Both the position numbers and the translations under genes were made by a program. 64,000 nucleotides of DNA from Trichococcus shcherbakoviae (GTDB lineage Bacteria; Bacillota; Bacilli; Lactobacillales; Aerococcaceae): positions 2,282,501 to 2,346,500 of the forward strand of contig NZ_OY762653.1 of assembly GCF_963666195.1 (NCBI RefSeq), read 5' to 3'. How positions within the stretch are numbered: position 1 is the first letter of the stretch; every line of letters begins with the position of its first letter. Positions 16,766 to 25,924 of the stretch are shown in pieces. Under the pieces are notes generated by a model that did no database searches, was not told where the DNA came from, and saw nothing but the letters and a program-made list of their open reading frames with translations.

Positions 16766-17986
16766 TTGTATAAACTATTGAACCAATGGTACAAGCTGAG
16801 CCTTGTCAAACGTATCATCGCCGGTCTGATCATAGGCATCATCCTTGGCGTAACGATTCCGGATGTCGCGCAGCCGATTACCATTTTTGGAGCCCTGTTT
16901 GTCGGCGCTTTAAAAGCGATTGCGCCTATGCTAGTCTTTTTCTTGGTTGCTTCCGCGATTTCGCAGCACAAAAAAGGCCAACAGACGAACATGAAATCTG
17001 TCATCGTGCTCTACCTTTTAGGTACCTTCTCGGCGGCACTCGTAGCAGTGGTCGCGAGCTTCATCTTCCCGGTTACTTTGACCTTGGGTGCTGGTGTCGA
17101 AGATATCGCTGCTCCTGGGGGCGTGGTGGAAGTCCTGAAGGCGCTGCTCTTGAACGTCGTGGACAATCCAGTCAAGGCTCTCTACAATGCCAATTATATC
17201 GGCATCTTGTCATGGGCTCTTATGCTCGGTTTCACTCTGAAGAATGCCGCAGCTTCAACCAAGCTGATGCTGGCTAATGTTTCTGATGCGCTGACGGAAA
17301 TGGTCAGAATCGTCATTGCCTTCGCTCCTTTGGGGATCATGGGGCTTGTGTTCGATGTCATCGCGACAAGCGGAATAGGCGTTCTATTGGGCTATGGGAA
17401 ACTGCTTGCGGTCCTGATAGGCTGTATGCTGTTCGTCGCTTTGGTCGTCAACCCGATCATCGTCTACATCTACATCCGTTCCAATCCGTTCCCGCTCGTC
17501 TTCAGATGCTTACGGGAGAGTGGCATCACAGCTTTCTTCACAAGAAGCTCTGCTGCGAACATCCCCGTGAACATGACGCTGTGCGAGGATCTTGGACTGG
17601 ACAGGGATACTTACTCTGTATCCATTCCGCTTGGAGCGACCATCAACATGGCTGGGGCGGCGGTTACGATTTCCGTCCTTACCTTGGCAGCTGTCAACAC
17701 GTTGGGTATCCCTGTTGATTTCGGTACTGCCCTTATCCTTAGCATCCTGGCAGCAGTCAGCGCTTGCGGGGCATCGGGTGTTGCCGGTGGTTCACTTTTG
17801 CTTATCCCGTTAGCAGCAAGTCTGTTCGGTATCCCGAACGATGTGGCTATGCAAATAGTCGGTGTCGGATTCATCATCGGTGTCCTGCAGGATTCATTCG
17901 AAACAGCCCTCAACTCATCGACCGATGTCCTTTTCACTGCGACTGCAGAATTCGCGGAGCGACGCAAGCGAGGCATTAAATCCTGA
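16766..17986 (+). CDS. sstT: serine/threonine:sodium symporter
   Basis: A 406-residue inner membrane protein of the dicarboxylate/amino acid:cation symporter (DAACS) family that takes up serine and threonine with sodium. Family marks are the N-terminal [17 protein letters not shown], then [14 protein letters not shown] near residue 255, then [20 protein letters not shown] near 285, and the C-terminal [20 protein letters not shown]. The start is TTG at 16766, with AGGAGG 8-9 bases upstream. It stands alone with a terminator after it. Confidence 0.93.
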   Translation: MYKLLNQWYKLSLVKRIIAGLIIGIILGVTIPDVAQPITIFGALFVGALKAIAPMLVFFLVASAISQHKKGQQTNMKSVIVLYLLGTFSAALVAVVASFIFPVTLTLGAGVEDIAAPGGVVEVLKALLLNVVDNPVKALYNANYIGILSWALMLGFTLKNAAASTKLMLANVSDALTEMVRIVIAFAPLGIMGLVFDVIATSGIGVLLGYGKLLAVLIGCMLFVALVVNPIIVYIYIRSNPFPLVFRCLRESGITAFFTRSSAANIPVNMTLCEDLGLDRDTYSVSIPLGATINMAGAAVTISVLTLAAVNTLGIPVDFGTALILSILAAVSACGASGVAGGSLLLIPLAASLFGIPNDVAMQIVGVGFIIGVLQDSFETALNSSTDVLFTATAEFAERRKRGIKS

Positions 17987-18012
17987 TTGAAGACAAAATA
18001 GCAACGAAAGAG

Positions 18013-18062
18013 GCTGCATCAGAACCAGAACAGAATTTTCTGGCTTTGATACAGCTTTTTTT
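18013..18062 (+). terminator. terminator after sstT
   Basis: An 18-base imperfect stem from GCTGCATCAGAACCAGAA to TTCTGGCTTTGATACAGC is followed by seven T. Confidence 0.8.
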
Positions 18063-18080
18063 GTTTGTTTGTATTCGGAG

Positions 18081-18166
18081 ATTCCCCGCCAAAACCTTTT
18101 GGCGGGGCAAAACGTCTGCAGATAGCACGAGATTCCCCGCCAAAACCCATTTGACGGGGAATTCCA
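18081..18166. repeat. inverted-repeat pair, CCCCGCC family, 51-bp step
   Basis: ATTCCCCGCCAAAAC begins at 18081 and again at 18132, a 51-bp step. Each is followed by its inverted partner (TTTTGGCGGGG; TTTGACGGGGAAT), making an 11-13 bp stem. A third partial half, ATTCCACCGCCAAAC, is at 18161. It sits between the convergent sstT and PTS genes. It shares only layout and period, not sequence, with the other arrays of the window. Confidence 0.7.
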
Positions 18167-18176
18167 CCGCCAAACC

Positions 18177-18218
18177 GATCAAAAGGGCTACCTCTTAAAT
18201 GAGGTAGCCCTTTTGATC
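18177..18218. terminator. bidirectional terminator after the PTS gene
   Basis: Perfect 18-base arms from GATCAAAAGGGCTACCTC to GAGGTAGCCCTTTTGATC around a 6-base loop lie just past the PTS stop codon. Confidence 0.85.
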
Positions 18219-18235
18219 GTCAATAACTATTTGAA

Positions 18236-19753
18236 TCAGTCTTCTGTCCCTAATATTTGATTAATCTCTTGTGACAGCAAGTCTGCCTTGCCGCCAAATA
18301 CAGCTTGGATGCCGCCTTGGACTTCGAAAACAGCAGTTGCTCCGAGATTCTTGATGGCATTTTTATCAACGACCGAACCGTCCTTCACGGAAACACGCAG
18401 ACGGGTTGCACAAGCGCTGACGGATTCAATGTTTGCTTCATTCCCTAATGCTTCGATGATGATATGCGCTTCATCATTCAAGGTAGAAGCCTCTCCGGAG
18501 GCTCTGACCGGAATGCTTGCGTCAGATTCTGACTCATCCATACCAGGCACCATCACTTTGAATTTCGTGATCAGGAAGCGGAAGACGAAGTAATAAATCA
18601 ATGCCCAAACAATACCGACGGGGATTACCCATACCCAGTTTGTTTTTGCATTACCTTGCAGCGGACCGAACAGGAAGAAGTCGATGAATCCGCCTGAGAA
18701 AGTGTTTCCGATACGGATGCTCAGTAAGTCAGCCACGTAGAAGGAAACGCCATCAAGGAAGGCATGGACCACATACAACCAAGGTGCGACGAACAAGAAC
18801 ATATATTCAAGTGGTTCGGTAATACCGGTCAAGAATGAAGTCAGAGCACTACTGAAATAGATACCGCCATTGGCTTTGCGGTTCTGTTTCGGAATGGAGT
18901 GGTACATGGCTAAAGAAGCAGCCGGCAAACCGAACATCATTGTAGCGAAACGACCTGCGAAGAAGCGCGTTCCGTAAGTGAAAAGACCTGTATGATTTGG
19001 ATCGGCCAATTGCGCGAAGAAGATGTTTTGGGCACCGGCAACGGTTTCGCCCGCTACAACTTCAACTCCGCCCAAAGAGCTGTACCAGAACAGCGGATAA
19101 ATCGTATGGTGCAAACCGACCGCACCTGTCAAACGAAGCAAAAATCCGTACAAGAACGTTCCGAAACTGCCCATAGCTGCGATGGCTGTGCCGGCGGATG
19201 TCAGTGCGCCTTGGATAGGTGGCCAAATCAGGTAAAAGAATGCCCCAAGAATGATAGCTGCAAATGATGCTACAATCGGGATAAAACGCGAGCCTCCGAA
19301 GAAACCCAAAAACTGCGGCAGTTCGATTTTACGATAACGATTATGCAGGAAGGCAACGGTACTTCCGACTGCTATTGAACCAACAACCCCAGTGTCGATC
19401 GAAGCGCCTTCCGCGGAAAATAATTGCAGAAAACCACTGATGGTTGCGACGAAAACAACGTAACCCACACCGCCGGCCAAACCAGCAGTCCCTTTATCTC
19501 CATTCGCGAGACCGACAGCGACCCCGATGGTGAAGATGAGCGCCAAATTGGCAAAGACGGCACTTCCGGCAAAACTCATGATGCTCAGGATCACTTGCAA
19601 CCATTCAATGTCAAGGAACGGATAGGCCGCCAAGGTGCTTGGATTTGTCAATGCACCACCGAAACCAAGCAAGAGGCCGGCAGCGGGTAAAATGGCGATT
19701 GGGAGCATCATGGCTCTTCCGATTTGAGAGAATTTTTTAAACATGTTTTTCAC
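18236..19753 (-). CDS. PTS EIICB transporter, glucose family, probably for an amino sugar
   Basis: A 505-residue membrane permease and phosphotransfer protein. Residues about 1-390 form the EIIC domain (IGRAMMLPIAILPAAGLLLG at the start, GLHHTIYPLFWY, and GITEPLEYMFLFVAPWLYVV). After a linker, an EIIB domain (about 415-500) carries the phosphorylated cysteine in SACATRLRVSVKDG. There is no EIIA domain, so it depends on a shared EIIA. It follows nanE by only three bases in the same unit, under a divergent RpiR regulator. This points to N-acetylmannosamine or a related amino sugar entering as the 6-phosphate; N-acetylglucosamine or glucose remain possible. Confidence 0.85.
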   Translation of the reverse strand: MKNMFKKFSQIGRAMMLPIAILPAAGLLLGFGGALTNPSTLAAYPFLDIEWLQVILSIMSFAGSAVFANLALIFTIGVAVGLANGDKGTAGLAGGVGYVVFVATISGFLQLFSAEGASIDTGVVGSIAVGSTVAFLHNRYRKIELPQFLGFFGGSRFIPIVASFAAIILGAFFYLIWPPIQGALTSAGTAIAAMGSFGTFLYGFLLRLTGAVGLHHTIYPLFWYSSLGGVEVVAGETVAGAQNIFFAQLADPNHTGLFTYGTRFFAGRFATMMFGLPAASLAMYHSIPKQNRKANGGIYFSSALTSFLTGITEPLEYMFLFVAPWLYVVHAFLDGVSFYVADLLSIRIGNTFSGGFIDFFLFGPLQGNAKTNWVWVIPVGIVWALIYYFVFRFLITKFKVMVPGMDESESDASIPVRASGEASTLNDEAHIIIEALGNEANIESVSACATRLRVSVKDGSVVDKNAIKNLGATAVFEVQGGIQAVFGGKADLLSQEINQILGTED

Positions 19754-19756
19754 TCC

Positions 19757-20446
19757 TTATTTTAAGTTGTCAATGAAACGTTTCGCTATTTCTTTTGGCC
19801 GTGTGATTGCACCTCCTACGACAATTCCTGCTACACCCAATTCCTGGATTGCTTTAGCTTGTTCAGGCATATGGATTTTACCTTCGGCGATGACATCCAC
19901 ACCGGCTTCCACCAGTTTTTTCATCAAGGCGATATCCGGCCCATCCTGTTGGGTGCTTTCCTCTGTGTAACCGCTTAGCGTTGTGCCGACAAAATCGATT
20001 CCTTCCTGGAAAGCGTTGAGTCCTTCCTCAAAGGTGGCGATATCCGCCATGAACAATTGATCGGGATATTTTTCTTTAATTTCTTTGATGAAGGCATTGA
20101 TTGTTTTGCCGTCATAGCGTTCCCGCAAAGTGCAATCCAATGCAATGACTTCTACACCCGTTTCAACCAATTCATCGATTTCCTTCATGGTAGCCGTAAT
20201 GAATGGCGCTTGAGGAGGGTAATCGCGTTTGATGATCCCGATGATCGGTAAATCAACTTTTTCCTTAATCTGTTGAATATCCCTTACCGATTCGGCACGA
20301 ATTCCGACTGCACCAGCTTGTTCAGCTGCAAGAGCCATCAAAGGCATGATGCCGCCTTCTTCTGTGTATAAAGGTTCTCCTGGTTGCGCTTGACATGAGA
20401 CAATGATGCCGCCACGGACTTTGTTGATGAAATCTTCCTTCTTCAT
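19757..20446 (-). CDS. nanE: N-acetylmannosamine-6-phosphate 2-epimerase
   Basis: Converts ManNAc-6-phosphate to GlcNAc-6-phosphate in sialic acid and ManNAc catabolism. This TIM-barrel protein of 229 residues shows the family marks [16 protein letters not shown] near residue 12, [12 protein letters not shown] near 70, [16 protein letters not shown] near 98 and [16 protein letters not shown] near the end. The start ATG follows GGAGGAAATATCC. It is first in the leftward unit, with the PTS gene three bases downstream. No sialic acid lyase or ManNAc kinase is near, which fits PTS uptake of ManNAc yielding the 6-phosphate directly. Confidence 0.93.
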   Translation of the reverse strand: MKKEDFINKVRGGIIVSCQAQPGEPLYTEEGGIMPLMALAAEQAGAVGIRAESVRDIQQIKEKVDLPIIGIIKRDYPPQAPFITATMKEIDELVETGVEVIALDCTLRERYDGKTINAFIKEIKEKYPDQLFMADIATFEEGLNAFQEGIDFVGTTLSGYTEESTQQDGPDIALMKKLVEAGVDVIAEGKIHMPEQAKAIQELGVAGIVVGGAITRPKEIAKRFIDNLK

Positions 20447-20475
20447 GGATATTTCCTCCGTTATTTATTTTATTC

Positions 20476-20516
20476 CGGAGTTTATCTCCGTAAATGAAAT
20501 ATAGCACACGCTTTCA
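20476..20516. promoter_or_regulatory. candidate RpiR operator and cre-like site between nanE and its regulator
   Basis: CGGAGTTTATCTCCG at 20476-20490 is a perfect inverted repeat with a 5-base centre. TGAAAGCGTGTGCT (leftward, 20503-20516) resembles a CcpA cre site with two mismatches. Both lie in the divergent promoter region, suggesting local RpiR control plus catabolite repression. Confidence 0.45.
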
Positions 20517-20574
20517 TGTTTGTAAACAGGTAATTTGCATTTCTAAAAGTTCGTGTATAATGAGAGGCATAAAC

Positions 20575-21411
20575 ATGAAAAGGACTGACTTTATGGGACT
20601 AGCTCAACTGATTCAAGAAAAATATCACGCGTTGACGAAATCCGAGAAACGGATTGCGGATTACTTATTGAAAAATCAAGAACAGGCTGTGTATCAGACA
20701 ATGAAGGATGTGACCGAGGCGGTAAAAGTAGGCGATGCCACGCTGATCCGCTTTTCCCAGAAGATCGGCTTCCATGGCTTTTCTGATTTGAAAATTGCTA
20801 TTGCCAAGGAGGAATTCACCAGCCAGTATGAAGGGGACAACGATCGCCAATTTTACGACCGGATTTTGGAGAACCAGATCAAAGTTTTGGAATCGACCCG
20901 GCAGTTGCTCGATTCGGAAGTGGTTCTGCTTGCGATCGAAGCACTCACTAAAGCAAAACGGATCTACATCATCGGTGTTGGATCGAGTGGCTTGTCGGCA
21001 GCTTCATTGGAAAAGATGTTGCTCCGGGTAGGTGTGCATGCGAACCATATCGTTGATCCGCATTTTCAAGCCCATGCCTTAGCATTGCTGGGACCAGAAG
21101 ATCTCGTGATCTGTTTCTCTTTGAGCGGTCGTACCAAGGATATCCACGATTCTTTGAAAATAGCCAAAGAAAACCATACACCCATCATTGCCATTACCAA
21201 TTTCAAATCCTCGCCCATTGCTGAATTGGGTGACATTGTCCTACAGACCGCCAATGAGGAATTTTTTGATGGCGGATCACTGGCCGGGAAAATTTCGCAA
21301 TTGTTCATTTCGGAGACGCTGGTGCGGGGCTATGAAATAAATAATAAAATCAAAACGGTCGAATTGCGGGAGAAGGTATTACGTTCCATTATTGATAAAG
21401 TACTGGATTAA
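20575..21411 (+). CDS. RpiR-family (MurR/RpiR) sugar-phosphate regulator
   Basis: A transcription factor of about 278 residues with an N-terminal helix-turn-helix (ALTKSEKRIADYLLKNQEQA, then VGDATLIRFSQKIGFHGFSD) and a C-terminal SIS domain that binds a phosphosugar (RIYIIGVGSSGLSA near 145, DLVICFSLSGRTKDIHDSLK near 200). Divergent from nanE and the PTS gene, it most likely senses an amino-sugar phosphate such as ManNAc-6-P or GlcNAc-6-P. The start at 20575 follows GAGAGG; an ATG at 20593 after AAAAGGA is equally good, and the longer frame upstream has no ribosome site. Confidence 0.85.
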   Translation: MKRTDFMGLAQLIQEKYHALTKSEKRIADYLLKNQEQAVYQTMKDVTEAVKVGDATLIRFSQKIGFHGFSDLKIAIAKEEFTSQYEGDNDRQFYDRILENQIKVLESTRQLLDSEVVLLAIEALTKAKRIYIIGVGSSGLSAASLEKMLLRVGVHANHIVDPHFQAHALALLGPEDLVICFSLSGRTKDIHDSLKIAKENHTPIIAITNFKSSPIAELGDIVLQTANEEFFDGGSLAGKISQLFISETLVRGYEINNKIKTVELREKVLRSIIDKVLD

Positions 21412-21465
21412 TTTTGTAGTGGCCTTATCCGCTCGTTCCTGCAGCAGGCAGTGGAGACGCGTGAG

Positions 21466-21485
21466 CATAATATAATTATATTATG
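21466..21485. promoter_or_regulatory. perfect 20-bp AT-rich palindrome upstream of the MATE gene
   Basis: CATAATATAATTATATTATG is fully self-complementary and lies about 180 bases before the MATE start. It could be an operator or the tip of a hairpin after the RpiR gene; there is no T-run, so it is not a typical terminator. Confidence 0.4.
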
Positions 21486-21665
21486 AGAGGGTGCGTGATT
21501 TCTGTATGGATGAAAGGGAATGAACTGTTTATGACAGTTTATTGAAAAGAAATTTATGTGCAAAATAGTTGCGCAAAAATATGCTATACTGAGAGGGAGA
21601 GAGTTGAATAGTTAAAACGATTTTTCGGTATTTTGCATCGGAGCACGAGTCGTAGGAGGTTGATT

Positions 21666-23048
21666 ATGGGGGAAGAGAAGCAAACGGACATAAAACAGCT
21701 GAAAAGTCCGATCAATAAGGAAATCATGAACATCGCGTGGCCGGTTCTGATTGAACTGGTCCTGAGTTCGTTGTTCGGGATGATCAACATGATGATGTTG
21801 GGGAATATAGCGGACCATGCCTATGCGGCAGCTGCCGTTTCGGCGGTCGGGGTGACGAATCAGCCGCTGTTCTTAGGGCTGTCCGTAGTGCAGGCTTTGA
21901 ACATCGGAGGCACTGCCTTGATCGCCCGCTATTTCGGAGCCGGAAAACATGACCGGATGGAAAACGTCATGAAGCATGTCATGATCATCAGCATGATCCT
22001 TTCCGCCCCGTTAGCCCTGGCCGCCTTTGTCTACTCAGATCAGATCATGACCTTTATGGGCGCGCAGCCCGATACAGTCGAAGTCGGAAGGCTCTATTTC
22101 CGGATCATCTGCATAAGTTACCTGTTGCAATCCTTCAATTTCAGCATTTCCGGTTCCTTGCGCGGAATCGGCGAAACACACATTCCGATGGGCGTGAATT
22201 TGCGCGCTAATTTCCTGAATGTCGTCGGAAATGCCTTGCTGATCTATGGACTTTTCGGGATTCCGGCTTTTGGCATCGAGGGCGCGGCGATTTCGACAGT
22301 CATCGCCAACCTAGTGGCCAACTTCCTGCTGATCCGTTACCTGCGATCCGGCAAGAGCAAGCTGAATTTTTCGTTCGCTCATCCTTTCCATTTTTCGATG
22401 AAAACGATGAAAAGCTTGGCGAAAATCGGACTGCCTTCAGCGCTGGAGCAACTAGTGCTGCGTTCCGGAATGATTCTGTTCATCCAAATCGTGTCGGGCT
22501 TGGGTACCGTCGTCTTTGCCGCCCACAACATCGGCATGAATATCCTATCCCTGTCATTCACGCTCGGACAAGCCTTCGGGATTGCGGCGTCAGCCTTGGT
22601 CGGAAGGGCTTTGGGAGCCGGGGATGCGAACCTGGCCGAAAAATATGCCTCGCGGACCGCTAAAATCGGCAGCCTGTGGGGCGCAATCATTGGAGTGGCT
22701 TTCTTCTTCGGAGCCGAGTACATCGTCGGCTTCTATTCCAGCGATCCGGAGATCATCCGGAATGCCGCTATCGCCATCCGGGTTGCTGCCATAACGCAGC
22801 CTTTCCAGTCGCATCAACTGATCGTAGCGGGTTCGTTGCGCGGGGCCGGGGATACGATTTTTCCGCTCATCTCGACTTTCCTTGGGATATTGATCATCCG
22901 GGTTGCTGCAGCTACTTTCTTCGTGCAGGTGCTCGGCCTGGGCATCCTCGGGGCCTGGCTGGCTGTCATGCTGGATCAGATCATCCGTTGGTTCCTGATC
23001 GCAATGCGTTTCCGCTCCGGCAAATGGAAAAGGATGAAGCTGGCCTAA
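21666..23048 (+). CDS. MATE-family multidrug efflux transporter
   Basis: A 12-helix sodium- or proton-driven exporter of 460 residues. Marks include IMNIAWPVLIELVLSSLFGM, then ALNIGGTALIARYFGAGKHD, and the repeated half-protein pattern seen again at IAASALVGRALGAGDANLAE and VAGSLRGAGDTIFPLISTFL. The ATG at 21666 follows AGGAGG directly upstream; the frame upstream has no ribosome site. Substrate unknown. Confidence 0.9.
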   Translation: MGEEKQTDIKQLKSPINKEIMNIAWPVLIELVLSSLFGMINMMMLGNIADHAYAAAAVSAVGVTNQPLFLGLSVVQALNIGGTALIARYFGAGKHDRMENVMKHVMIISMILSAPLALAAFVYSDQIMTFMGAQPDTVEVGRLYFRIICISYLLQSFNFSISGSLRGIGETHIPMGVNLRANFLNVVGNALLIYGLFGIPAFGIEGAAISTVIANLVANFLLIRYLRSGKSKLNFSFAHPFHFSMKTMKSLAKIGLPSALEQLVLRSGMILFIQIVSGLGTVVFAAHNIGMNILSLSFTLGQAFGIAASALVGRALGAGDANLAEKYASRTAKIGSLWGAIIGVAFFFGAEYIVGFYSSDPEIIRNAAIAIRVAAITQPFQSHQLIVAGSLRGAGDTIFPLISTFLGILIIRVAAATFFVQVLGLGILGAWLAVMLDQIIRWFLIAMRFRSGKWKRMKLA

Positions 23049-23111
23049 ATTCGCTCGAGAAAAAGAGTGCTGCCAATGCGCATTTTCAATAATTCAATAA
23101 GCTACAATTTG

Positions 23112-23145
23112 TCCTCCTCTTTCTGAGAAAGCGGGGGATTTTTTT
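23112..23145 (+). terminator. terminator after the MATE gene
   Basis: CCTCCTCTTTC pairs with GAAAGCGGGGG across a tight loop and is followed by a run of T. Confidence 0.65.
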
Positions 23146-23249
23146 CACATGCTTTGCTTAAAAATGGTATACTGTTCAATGAGAGAGCGGTTACAAATCG
23201 TCATCTGATAGCCGTAAGAAAGAGGCCAATACAAAGGAGGATGAGCAGT

Positions 23250-24620
23250 ATGGAAGGACAATTGATACTGATTCGGCATGGAATCGCGGAAGAACGTACG
23301 CCTGAGGGGGATGACTTCTACAGAAAACTGACGGAAGCAGGAGTGGAGGAAATGACTGCGTTCCTGCCCGACGTCGCACCCTTACTGACTGAGGCCGGGA
23401 ACTTAAAGATATGGACGAGCCCGTTGGTGCGGGCGCGTCAGACAGCTGAATTGGTGGCGGAAGCCGCTGCTGTCGAAGTAATCCAACCACAGGAATTTTT
23501 GGCGACCGGCGATTACGCGGCCTTCAGCGAAGCGTTGGAACTGGAAGAGGATGGCTTCAACTTGGTGCTTGTTGGTCACGAACCGTATATGAGCAGTTGG
23601 ACGAAAGAGTTGATCGGTGCCGCGATCCCGTTCAAAAAAGGGGCTGTCGCCTTCTTCACTGTCGATTTGACTGCGGATCCTATCGGCAATCTGGAGTGGT
23701 TGTTGGCACCGGGGAAATCTGCGAAACGCAAACACGAAGACGCCGCCGACAAAAAGCATGCAGCGGATAAGCACGAAGGGACTGCGGATTGTGGCCCATG
23801 CGACGGCGAAGACACTTTGTACGCCGATATCATAAACGAACAGATGGCAGGTGTTCAGCATGCTTATGCCGCTTACCAACAGGATCCCGTCGAGCCGGAA
23901 TCGGCGCATGCGCTGCGGGTGGTAATCCGCCAACTGCGGGCGTTGTTGAATTTCAACAAGGCGAACGGCGAGGAGAAATATTACCGGGAGGCGGGCGAAG
24001 ATTGGCGCGACATCGCCACTACCTTCGGATACCTGCGCGAGCTGGATGTGCTGATGGAAGAATGCCGCGAGTTGCGCGGGTTGTATCCGGATATGCTGGC
24101 CGAGGACGGCCAAGTCATGACTTGGTTGATGGAAGAGCGTCAAGCCGAACAGGACAGCATCCATGAATTGATTACGAGTGGAGCTTTGACCGAGCGCATC
24201 CTGGATGCGGAAGCCGCTACGGCACAGTTCTTGAAATCCATCAGCCTGGACGATGAGCAGCAGAAAAAAGCCACGATCAAAAAACTTGAGAAAATGAAAA
24301 AACGTCTGATGCGCAAATGGGAAGAGGTGGATTTCTCCAACCATGAAGAAACCCATAGTCTGCGGATCAATGCAAAAAAACTACGCTATGCGGCCACCTA
24401 CCTCGCTCCTATCATAGGAGAGAAAGATAAAACGGTCATAAAAGAGATGAAGAAAGTCCAAACGGGTCTAGGGACGCTCTGCGACCTCGACATCAACGGC
24501 CACTTGCTGTTGGAGATGGCCGATAAGACCGACGATCCCGAACTGCAGCACCATTTCAGAACACTCAGTGAGCACCAATTTCAACGCAGAGAGGCGATAT
24601 TGAACGACGAAGAAGATTGA
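23250..24620 (+). CDS. fusion of SixA-like histidine phosphatase and CHAD domain
   Basis: A soluble protein of 456 residues with two parts. Residues about 1-155 are a histidine phosphatase of the SixA type: LILIRHGIAEERT holds the catalytic RHG, WTSPLVRARQTAELVAEA the second arginine, and LVGHEPYMS the second histidine. A charged linker rich in Lys, Asp and His follows (about 165-195). Residues about 200-450 are a CHAD domain (ESAHALRVVIRQLRALLNF; SLRINAKKLRYAATYLAPII), which binds inorganic polyphosphate through conserved His and Arg. The ATG at 23250 is best placed after AAAGGAGG. CHAD is usually found with a CYTH triphosphatase, so this pairing with a phosphohistidine phosphatase is notable. 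Confidence 0.85.
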   Translation: MEGQLILIRHGIAEERTPEGDDFYRKLTEAGVEEMTAFLPDVAPLLTEAGNLKIWTSPLVRARQTAELVAEAAAVEVIQPQEFLATGDYAAFSEALELEEDGFNLVLVGHEPYMSSWTKELIGAAIPFKKGAVAFFTVDLTADPIGNLEWLLAPGKSAKRKHEDAADKKHAADKHEGTADCGPCDGEDTLYADIINEQMAGVQHAYAAYQQDPVEPESAHALRVVIRQLRALLNFNKANGEEKYYREAGEDWRDIATTFGYLRELDVLMEECRELRGLYPDMLAEDGQVMTWLMEERQAEQDSIHELITSGALTERILDAEAATAQFLKSISLDDEQQKKATIKKLEKMKKRLMRKWEEVDFSNHEETHSLRINAKKLRYAATYLAPIIGEKDKTVIKEMKKVQTGLGTLCDLDINGHLLLEMADKTDDPELQHHFRTLSEHQFQRREAILNDEED

Positions 24621-24631
24621 ACATAAAAAGA

Positions 24632-24680
24632 AGCCCATCCAATGACCGGTTCAAACGGTCATTGGATGGGCTATTTTTTT
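24632..24680. terminator. bidirectional terminator between the SixA-CHAD and BASS genes
   Basis: Arms AGCCCATCCAATGACCG and CGGTCATTGGATGGGCT are followed by seven T; the genes converge here. Confidence 0.85.
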
Positions 24681-24685
24681 GGCTG

Positions 24686-25660
24686 TTATGCTTCAGTAAC
24701 GGGTGATTCGACAGCAACCGGTGTTGCTTCGGCAGACTTGGTGTCTTTGTAGCGGCAATAGCTCGCGAACAAAGAGCCGGTCACGTTGTGCATGATCGAA
24801 TAGATGGCACCGGCCATGGAGGCCTGCGGTGCATTGAACGGCGCGTTCAGTGCCATGCTGGAAGCAAGGCCCGAGTTCTGCATGCCGACTTCGATCTGCA
24901 TGGCACGGGTGGAGCTTGTATCGACTTTGAATACTTTGCAGACGATCCAAGCAAAGGCATAACCGCTCGTATTGTGCAGGAAAGTCACAAAAGTGATCAA
25001 CAATCCGGAATGCATAATCGTTTCTTTGTTGACGGAAACGACTGCCGCAATCACCAAGAGTACCCCGATGGATGAGAAGGTCGGCAGGACAGAATAGTAA
25101 GAAGCGATCTTTTTGCCGAACAGCGAGTTCAGCACAACCCCGAGAACAACCGGCAGGAAAACGACCCGCAGAATCGACCAGAACATCGGCCAGAAGCTGA
25201 TTTCGATTATTTCACCGGCATATAGCGAAATGTTCAGCGGCATGATGATCGGAGCCAACATCGTCGAAATCGAAGTCGCGGTCACCGAAAGTGCCACATC
25301 GCCATTTGAAAGGTAGGTCATCACGTTCGATGCAGTTCCCCCGGGACAGCATCCCAACAGGATGACACCCAATGCCAATTCAGGCGGCAGATTGAATATT
25401 TTCGTCAGCGCCCAACCGGCGAAAGGCATCCAGATGAATTGCATCAAGGTTACCAGTGCCACATATCCCGGACGATGGAACACCTCTTTGAAGTCATCGA
25501 CGGATAGGGTCAAACCCATGAAAAACATGATGATCTGCAGGAATAAAGTTGTATAATTGCTTGCCCATACAAAGGATTGATCGAAAACGAAAGCCGCCAA
25601 CGCGACACCGAGCACGATCCAGGTTAGATACTTGTTGAAGATTTGGTTCAGATTTGCCAT
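24686..25660 (-). CDS. BASS-family (bile acid:sodium symporter-like) transporter
   Basis: A membrane protein of 324 residues with about ten hydrophobic segments. Family marks are FFMGLTLSVDDFKEV near residue 50, ALGVILLGCCPGGTASNVMT near 90 with the conserved PGG and SNV, and MQIEVGMQNSGLASSMAL near 245. Bacterial members import varied organic acids with sodium; the YocS-like group includes keto-pantoate and similar carriers. The ATG at 25660 follows AGGGGAAATA. The substrate cannot be assigned. No metabolic gene shares its unit. Confidence 0.88.
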   Translation of the reverse strand: MANLNQIFNKYLTWIVLGVALAAFVFDQSFVWASNYTTLFLQIIMFFMGLTLSVDDFKEVFHRPGYVALVTLMQFIWMPFAGWALTKIFNLPPELALGVILLGCCPGGTASNVMTYLSNGDVALSVTATSISTMLAPIIMPLNISLYAGEIIEISFWPMFWSILRVVFLPVVLGVVLNSLFGKKIASYYSVLPTFSSIGVLLVIAAVVSVNKETIMHSGLLITFVTFLHNTSGYAFAWIVCKVFKVDTSSTRAMQIEVGMQNSGLASSMALNAPFNAPQASMAGAIYSIMHNVTGSLFASYCRYKDTKSAEATPVAVESPVTEA

Positions 25661-25924
25661 TATTTCCCCTCTTTTCTTAAAAACGATAAACATCATGCTT
25701 TAAAATAAACGAATGTTTGCAAAGTCACGATAGATAAATATTAAAACTTGATGAGCATTATGTCAATCTTTATTATTCTATTGTTATAATTATTTCTGTA
25801 TTTCCATTCATTGTGCATGCGGCTCAGAAATGAATGAGTCCCAAAGTACAGCTATACTTATTTTGTGGACTCTGCTATCATGATAGTTAGATTGCAAGTG
25901 TATACAGGAAAGGAGGTGTTTCAA

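Noticed and set aside
19770-19785. GAAACGTTTCG palindrome as an operator
   Set aside because: It lies inside the nanE coding sequence near its 3' end and encodes conserved residues there, so chance similarity is more likely.
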